Shown in pieces: positions 21,901-25,650 of a DNA stretch of 25,650 nucleotides (its first letter is position 1; the number at the start of each line of letters is the position of its first letter). The notes under the pieces are model-generated. The model had not been told where the DNA came from and did no database searches. It saw only the letters and a program-made list of their open reading frames with translations. The stretch comes from CAZKUN01 sp964555935 (GTDB lineage: Bacteria > Armatimonadota > Zipacnadia > Zipacnadales > VGFC01): contig CAZKUN010000127.1 of NCBI GenBank assembly GCA_964555935.1, positions 1 to 25,650 on the forward strand. The letters are read 5' to 3'. The translations under genes were made by a program, and so were the position numbers.

Positions 21901-23022
21901 ATGGCTGGACGCATCTCGCGCAGAGAAGCGCTGAAGCTGTTCGGTGCCGGGGCAGTTGCCTGTGGCGCCGGCATCTGCGCCACGAGCGCGGCCAGTGCCG
22001 ACGCGCGGCACTGGCACGAGGCGATGTACTACGACAAGCTCGGCAACAAGAAGATCCGCTGCCGCGTGTGCCCGAAAGAGTGCGTCGTCGGCGACCGCGA
22101 GCGTGGCTTCTGTGGCTGCAAGGAGAACCACGACGGGACGTACCACACGCTCGTGTACGGTCAGTGCGCCGCGCTGAACATCGACCCCATCGAGAAGAAG
22201 CCGCTGTTTCATTACCTGCCGGGGACCTCGGCCTACAGCATCGCCGCGGCGGGCTGCAACTTCGACTGCAAGGACTGCCAGAACTGGGAGATCAGCCAGA
22301 CGCGCCCGGAGCAACTCAAGGACACGCTTGACCTGCCACCCCAACAGGTCGCGGCCCAGGCGAAGCGCTACAAGGTGCGATCGATCGCATATACCTATAG
22401 CGAACCCGTGGTCTTCTACGAATACATGTTCGATTCAGCGAAAGCCGGCCGCCAGGCCGGCATCAAGTCGATCATGATCTCCAACGGGTCCATCCGCCCA
22501 GAGCCCATGGAGCGCCTGCTCCCCCACCTCGACGCGATCAAGATCGACCTGAAGTCGATCTCGCCCGATTTCTACCGGGATTACTGCGTCGGCGATGTCA
22601 CGCCCGTCCTCGACACGATCAAGCTCGTGAAAAGCAAGCGCAAGTGGCTGGAGATCGTCTACCTCGTGGTGCCGACGCTCAATGACGATCCCGTCGAGGT
22701 CCGCGACATGTGCCAGTGGCTCATGGACAACGTCGGACCGGACGTGCCGCTACATTTCTCGCGTTTCCATCCCGCATACCAACTGAAGAAACTCCCGCCG
22801 ACGCCGTACGACACCCTTGAGCGATGCGCGGATATCGCCAGGGATGTCGGGCTGAACTACGTCTACCTTGGCAACGTGCCGGGCGACGAACACGCAACGA
22901 CGCGCTGCACCGGCTGCGACAAGACGCTCATCCGCCGCAACGGGTTCGCGGTGGTTGAGATGAACCTGGCAAATGGCGGATGCAAGTCGTGCTCGACGAA
23001 GGTCCCCGGCGTGTGGTCCTGA
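21901..23022 (+). CDS. amrS: AmmeMemoRadiSam system radical SAM enzyme with Tat-like leader
   Basis: 373 aa. The radical SAM cluster motif CxxxCxxC is at Cys119, Cys123 and Cys126 (AAGCNFDCKDCQNWE); it would bind a 4Fe-4S cluster and cleave SAM. Family-specific extra cysteines flank it: the N-terminal set RCRVCPKECVVGDRERGFCG (about 53-72) and a C-terminal pair of CxxC-like motifs (RCTGCDK and GGCKSC). Strand 3/4 phrases YTYSEPVVFYEYMFD and IMISNGSIRPEPMERLLPHL fit the PflA-like barrel. Residues 1-34 are an unusual addition: SRREALKLFGAGAVACGAGI followed by an Ala/Ser cleavage-like region has the form of a twin-arginine signal. ATG 21901 is preceded by GGAG (5-7 nt). Third gene of the operon. 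Confidence 0.93.
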   Translation: MAGRISRREALKLFGAGAVACGAGICATSAASADARHWHEAMYYDKLGNKKIRCRVCPKECVVGDRERGFCGCKENHDGTYHTLVYGQCAALNIDPIEKKPLFHYLPGTSAYSIAAAGCNFDCKDCQNWEISQTRPEQLKDTLDLPPQQVAAQAKRYKVRSIAYTYSEPVVFYEYMFDSAKAGRQAGIKSIMISNGSIRPEPMERLLPHLDAIKIDLKSISPDFYRDYCVGDVTPVLDTIKLVKSKRKWLEIVYLVVPTLNDDPVEVRDMCQWLMDNVGPDVPLHFSRFHPAYQLKKLPPTPYDTLERCADIARDVGLNYVYLGNVPGDEHATTRCTGCDKTLIRRNGFAVVEMNLANGGCKSCSTKVPGVWS

Positions 23023-23054
23023 TCCCATCACTCTCGACGGGGAGCGGCCCCGCG

Positions 23055-25263
23055 ATGCCCCGTCCGGTCCGGCTTTCAGCATTCATCCTGGGGTTCACGT
23101 CGCTGCTCACGCAGATCGTGGCGGCGCGCGAACTCCTGACGTCCTTCCTCGGCAACGAAATCTCCATCGCAATAATCCTCCTCGTCTGGCTCGGCCTCGT
23201 CGCCATCGGCAGCGGCCTCGGGGCGCCGCTGTTCGCCTCACGCGCGCCCGCCGTGTTGATCCCTTGGCTGCACTGCGCCGCGGCGGCAAGCGTGATGCCC
23301 GCGATATGGATCGCTCAGGCGTCGGGTGGCATCGGCGAGTTCCAGGGCCAGGTCATCGGGCCGGTCACGATGCTCCTCCTGGCAACCGTCGCGCTCTTCG
23401 CCCCGTGCCTCGTGCTCGGCGCCGTCTTCGCAACGCTGTGTCGGTCTGGCGAGGGCGAAGACCAGGAGCGGCACGTGGCATCCGTATACGCAGTCGAGGC
23501 CGGCGGCGCGGTCGTCGCGGGAATCGCCTTCCACTTCCTGATCGCCGATCACGTTGGGTCCTCTCAGGCGATGGCCCTCATCGCAGCTCTGAACCTGGGC
23601 ACGGCCGCAGCCCTTTGGCGAGGGAGCGGCCGATGGATCGCCGCCGTCGCGAGTGCTGCGTTCGCGGCGCTAGCCATCGCGCCGCTAGGCGGGTTCGGCC
23701 TCGATGCGCCGGGACTGGCGCGACGGTGGCGTGGCGTTGAGGTCCGAGCAGAAGGCAACTCGCGCTACGGCAATATCGCTGTGGTCGATATCGACGGGCA
23801 GCTCTCGCTCTACGAGGCCGGTCTGCCCGCTCTCACAGGTGAGGATGTTCAGCACAACGAGGCAGCGGTGCATCTGCCCATGCTCCTCCATGACGATCCA
23901 AAGAGCATCCTGATGGTGTCCGGGGGGCTCGGTGGAGGGTTGGTGGAGCTGCTGAAGCACCCGGTCGAGCGAGTTGACTACGTTGAGATGGACCCAAAGC
24001 TACTCGACCTCGCCCGCGAGCATGCCGGCGCGCTTCTCACCGGGCTGGATGACTCGCGCGTCACCACGCATCATGTCGATGGCCGCGCGTATGTGAAGAC
24101 CTGCCGCCGTCATTACGATGTCGTTCTCGTGCTCGTGCCGGATCCGGCAACGACCGCCCTCAGCCGGTTCTACACGCGCGAGTTCTTCGGCGAGGTCTCG
24201 AATGTACTGGCGGACGGAGGGCTGCTCGCCGTTGGGCTCACGGCAGCCCAGGCCAGGCTGACCGGCCCGAGACAACACCTCCACGCGAGCGTCTACGAAG
24301 CGCTTCGAGCCACGTACCGCGATGTCGCCGCGATCCCCGGGGATTACACCCAATACATCGCATCTGATCGCCCGGCGCTCGCCGAGACTCGCGTCCTGGT
24401 GGACCGCCTTGACGAACGCAACATCCACACGGGCTTCCTCAATNNNNNNNNNNGATCACGCGCTCGGCCCGTTCCAACGAGACCAGTTGCAGGCGTCGCT
24501 GCGAAGCGCGGGCGACGTTCCGGCCAACCGAGACGCCCGGCCCGTGTCATCCCATTACTGGCTGAGGCTCTGGCTGTCAGAGCGCGCTCATTGGGCAGGC
24601 GCGTGGCTGGAGTCGGCGCCACGAGCGATCCGATGGACGTGGGCGCTGGTGCCCTTGGCCCTGCTCGCCGCCCTCGCCATCCGGCGGCGTGGGAACGCCA
24701 TGCAGATCGGCGCGGGCCTCTGCATTTTCGGCACGGGATTCCTTGAGATGGGCGCGCAACTCTCGCTCGTGATGGCGTACCAGGCCGTGGCGGGGTACCT
24801 CTACCATCGAATTGGGATCCTCATGGCCCTCTTCATGCTCGGACTGGCGCTGGGAGCAATGCTCGGGCGCAGGCTTGGGCGGCAACATGTGCACCGCACT
24901 CTCATCGGCGCGGTGCTGCTGCAGGCTGCAAGCGCCGCATACCTGCCTCTGCTGTTTCTGTTGGCACGTGGCGGAGCGCTCGTGGCGGATGTCGTCTTTG
25001 CCGCGGGGGCGGGCTGGATGGGGTTCCCGGGAGGCCTGAACTTCCCGCTCGCCGTAGCCGTCGTCGCGCGCCATGGGCAAGAGCCCGCGGTAGCCGCGTC
25101 TCGCCTGTACGCAATCGACCTTGCGGGCGCATCCCTCGGCGCCGTCCTCATCGGCGCCATCGCCATTCCGGCGGTCGGCGTCGGCGCCAGTTGTCAGGCG
25201 CTCGCCTTCTTGCTTGTCGCCGCCGTGGTTCCCCTCGCTCTGGCGTCACTTCGCGGCAAGTGA
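23055..25263 (+). CDS. Membrane protein with spermidine-synthase-like (PABS) domain, split by assembly gap
   Basis: Segments 23055-24443 (463 codons) and 24454-25263 (269 codons plus stop) read as one protein interrupted by ten Ns; the two parts are in different frames across the gap. The N-terminal half has about seven hydrophobic segments starting LSAFILGFTSLLTQIVAARE, with the FLGNEISIAIILLVWLGLVA pattern of membrane spermidine-synthase-like proteins. A soluble PABS/SAM-fold domain follows (RYGNIAVVDIDGQLSLYEAG, YVEMDPKLLDLA, VLVPDPATTALSRFYTREFF), then, after the gap, five or six more helices. The GGGDGG loop of true aminopropyltransferases reads SGGLGGG (289-295), lacking its Asp, so polyamine synthesis is unlikely. 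ATG 23055 lies 32 bp after amrS; GGGGAG precedes it by 11 nt. Role unknown. Confidence 0.85.
24444..24453. other. Assembly gap of ten Ns
   Basis: Ten consecutive N bases. The reading frame before the gap (ending AAT at 24443) and after it (GAT at 24454) differ by one position, so ten is a placeholder; the true missing length must be a multiple of three if the gene is intact. Confidence 0.99.
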
Positions 25264-25307
25264 CGCGAAGAGGTAGCCCCCGAGAAGCCGGAGAAATCCG
25301 CATGGAT

Positions 25308-25328
25308 AGACAGGCGATGCGCCTGTCT
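25308..25328 (+). terminator. Hairpin between the PABS-like gene and the nucleotidyltransferase gene
   Basis: A 9-bp perfect stem (25308-25316 with 25320-25328) with a 3-nt loop, 44 bp after the stop at 25263 and 21 bp before the next start. No T-tract. It may terminate the AmmeMemoRadiSam operon or fold in the leader of the next gene. Confidence 0.45.
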
Positions 25329-25349
25329 GCTGATACTGGGAGGTGCGTG

Positions 25350-25650
25350 TTGAAAGGTGTCATCCTGGCGGCTGGCATGGGAACGCGGATGCGTCCGCTA
25401 ACCTACCGTCGCCCAAAGCCACTCGTGCCGGTGCTGGACCGGCCGATGATCGAGCACATCATCGATGGCGCCGCTGATGCGGGCGTGACGGAGCTTCTCG
25501 TCATCATCGGCTACCGCGCGGACATGATAAAGGAGACGCTCGGCGACGGCGAGCGCTTCGGATTGCGAATCGAGTACGAGTTGCAGGAGAAGCCCGCCGG
25601 CACGGGCGACGCGACGCTCCTGGCCGAGGACTTCATCGCGGGCGAACCGT
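25350..25650 (+). CDS. Sugar-1-phosphate nucleotidyltransferase, C-terminus beyond window
   Basis: The first 100 residues of a nucleotidyltransferase that makes an NDP-sugar from NTP and a sugar 1-phosphate. The signature GVILAAGMGTRMRPLTYRRP (LAAGxGTRxxPLT) is followed by KPLVPVLDRPMIEHIIDGA and, further on, EKPAGTGDATLLAEDF. The visible part fits RmlA-, GlmU- or mannose-1-phosphate-guanylyltransferase-like enzymes equally; the absent C-terminus (acyltransferase hexapeptide repeats or not) would decide. TTG start at 25350 with GGAGGT 5 nt upstream; LKGVILAAG is the typical N-terminus. Confidence 0.92.
   Translation, partial: MKGVILAAGMGTRMRPLTYRRPKPLVPVLDRPMIEHIIDGAADAGVTELLVIIGYRADMIKETLGDGERFGLRIEYELQEKPAGTGDATLLAEDFIAGEP

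Noticed and set aside
23055..24443. Calling the PABS-like protein a spermidine synthase
   Set aside because: The GGGDGG loop lacks its Asp and the protein is membrane-embedded, so the enzymatic name would be unsupported.

Overview
The window is a high-GC, gene-dense bacterial chromosome segment that carries a 10-N scaffold gap, so it is most likely a metagenome-assembled or draft genome. Export signals (twin-arginine, lipoprotein, Sec) are common and seven of the called genes appear to start at TTG or GTG. No rRNA, tRNA, CRISPR array, transposase or prophage was seen. The phylum cannot be fixed from sequence reading alone. The gmk-coaBC-metK order, the Tat lipoproteins and the AmmeMemoRadiSam genes would fit an uncultured environmental lineage such as Armatimonadota, Hydrogenedentota or Planctomycetes-like bacteria, but this is a weak inference.

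Layout. (1) 1-2547, minus strand: a housekeeping operon gmk > coaBC > metK (metK runs off the left edge), with a readable sigma70-type promoter in front of gmk. (2) 2722-6504, plus strand: a class I methyltransferase, then a beta-CASP metallo-beta-lactamase RNase-like protein behind a good promoter, then a secreted pentapeptide-repeat protein, closed by a perfect hairpin. (3) 6685-9403, plus: a complete molybdate ABC transporter modABC. (4) 9400-12043, minus: a frameshifted HGSNAT-like membrane acyltransferase and a secreted protein of unknown function. (5) 12226-17803, plus: a six-gene operon for sugar-phosphate or polyol metabolism (class II aldolase, an oversized zinc dehydrogenase, a sorbitol-6-phosphate-dehydrogenase-like SDR, a TIM-barrel isomerase/epimerase). 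Embedded in it are two genes that do not look metabolic: an 87-residue protein that is essentially sigma70 region 2 alone, and a HEPN-like protein with an R-x4-H motif. It ends at a bidirectional GC hairpin. (6) 17872-25263: an AmmeMemoRadiSam region. A Memo protein with an N-terminal PqqD-like domain lies on the minus strand. Divergent from it is a tight plus-strand operon of a Memo-AMMECR1 fusion lipoprotein, a Tat-type DUF362 lipoprotein, a radical SAM enzyme with a Tat-like leader, and a membrane-embedded spermidine-synthase-like protein split by the gap. (7) 25350-end: the start of a sugar-nucleotidyltransferase.

The two places most worth a second look are the AmmeMemoRadiSam locus and the polyol operon. 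In the first, three consecutive proteins carry export signals and the remaining Memo paralogue carries a domain resembling RiPP recognition elements. In the second, a stand-alone promoter-reading sigma domain and a HEPN-like protein sit inside a catabolic transcription unit. The AmmeMemoRadiSam families are conserved but have no settled bacterial function, so the role of that locus remains inference.
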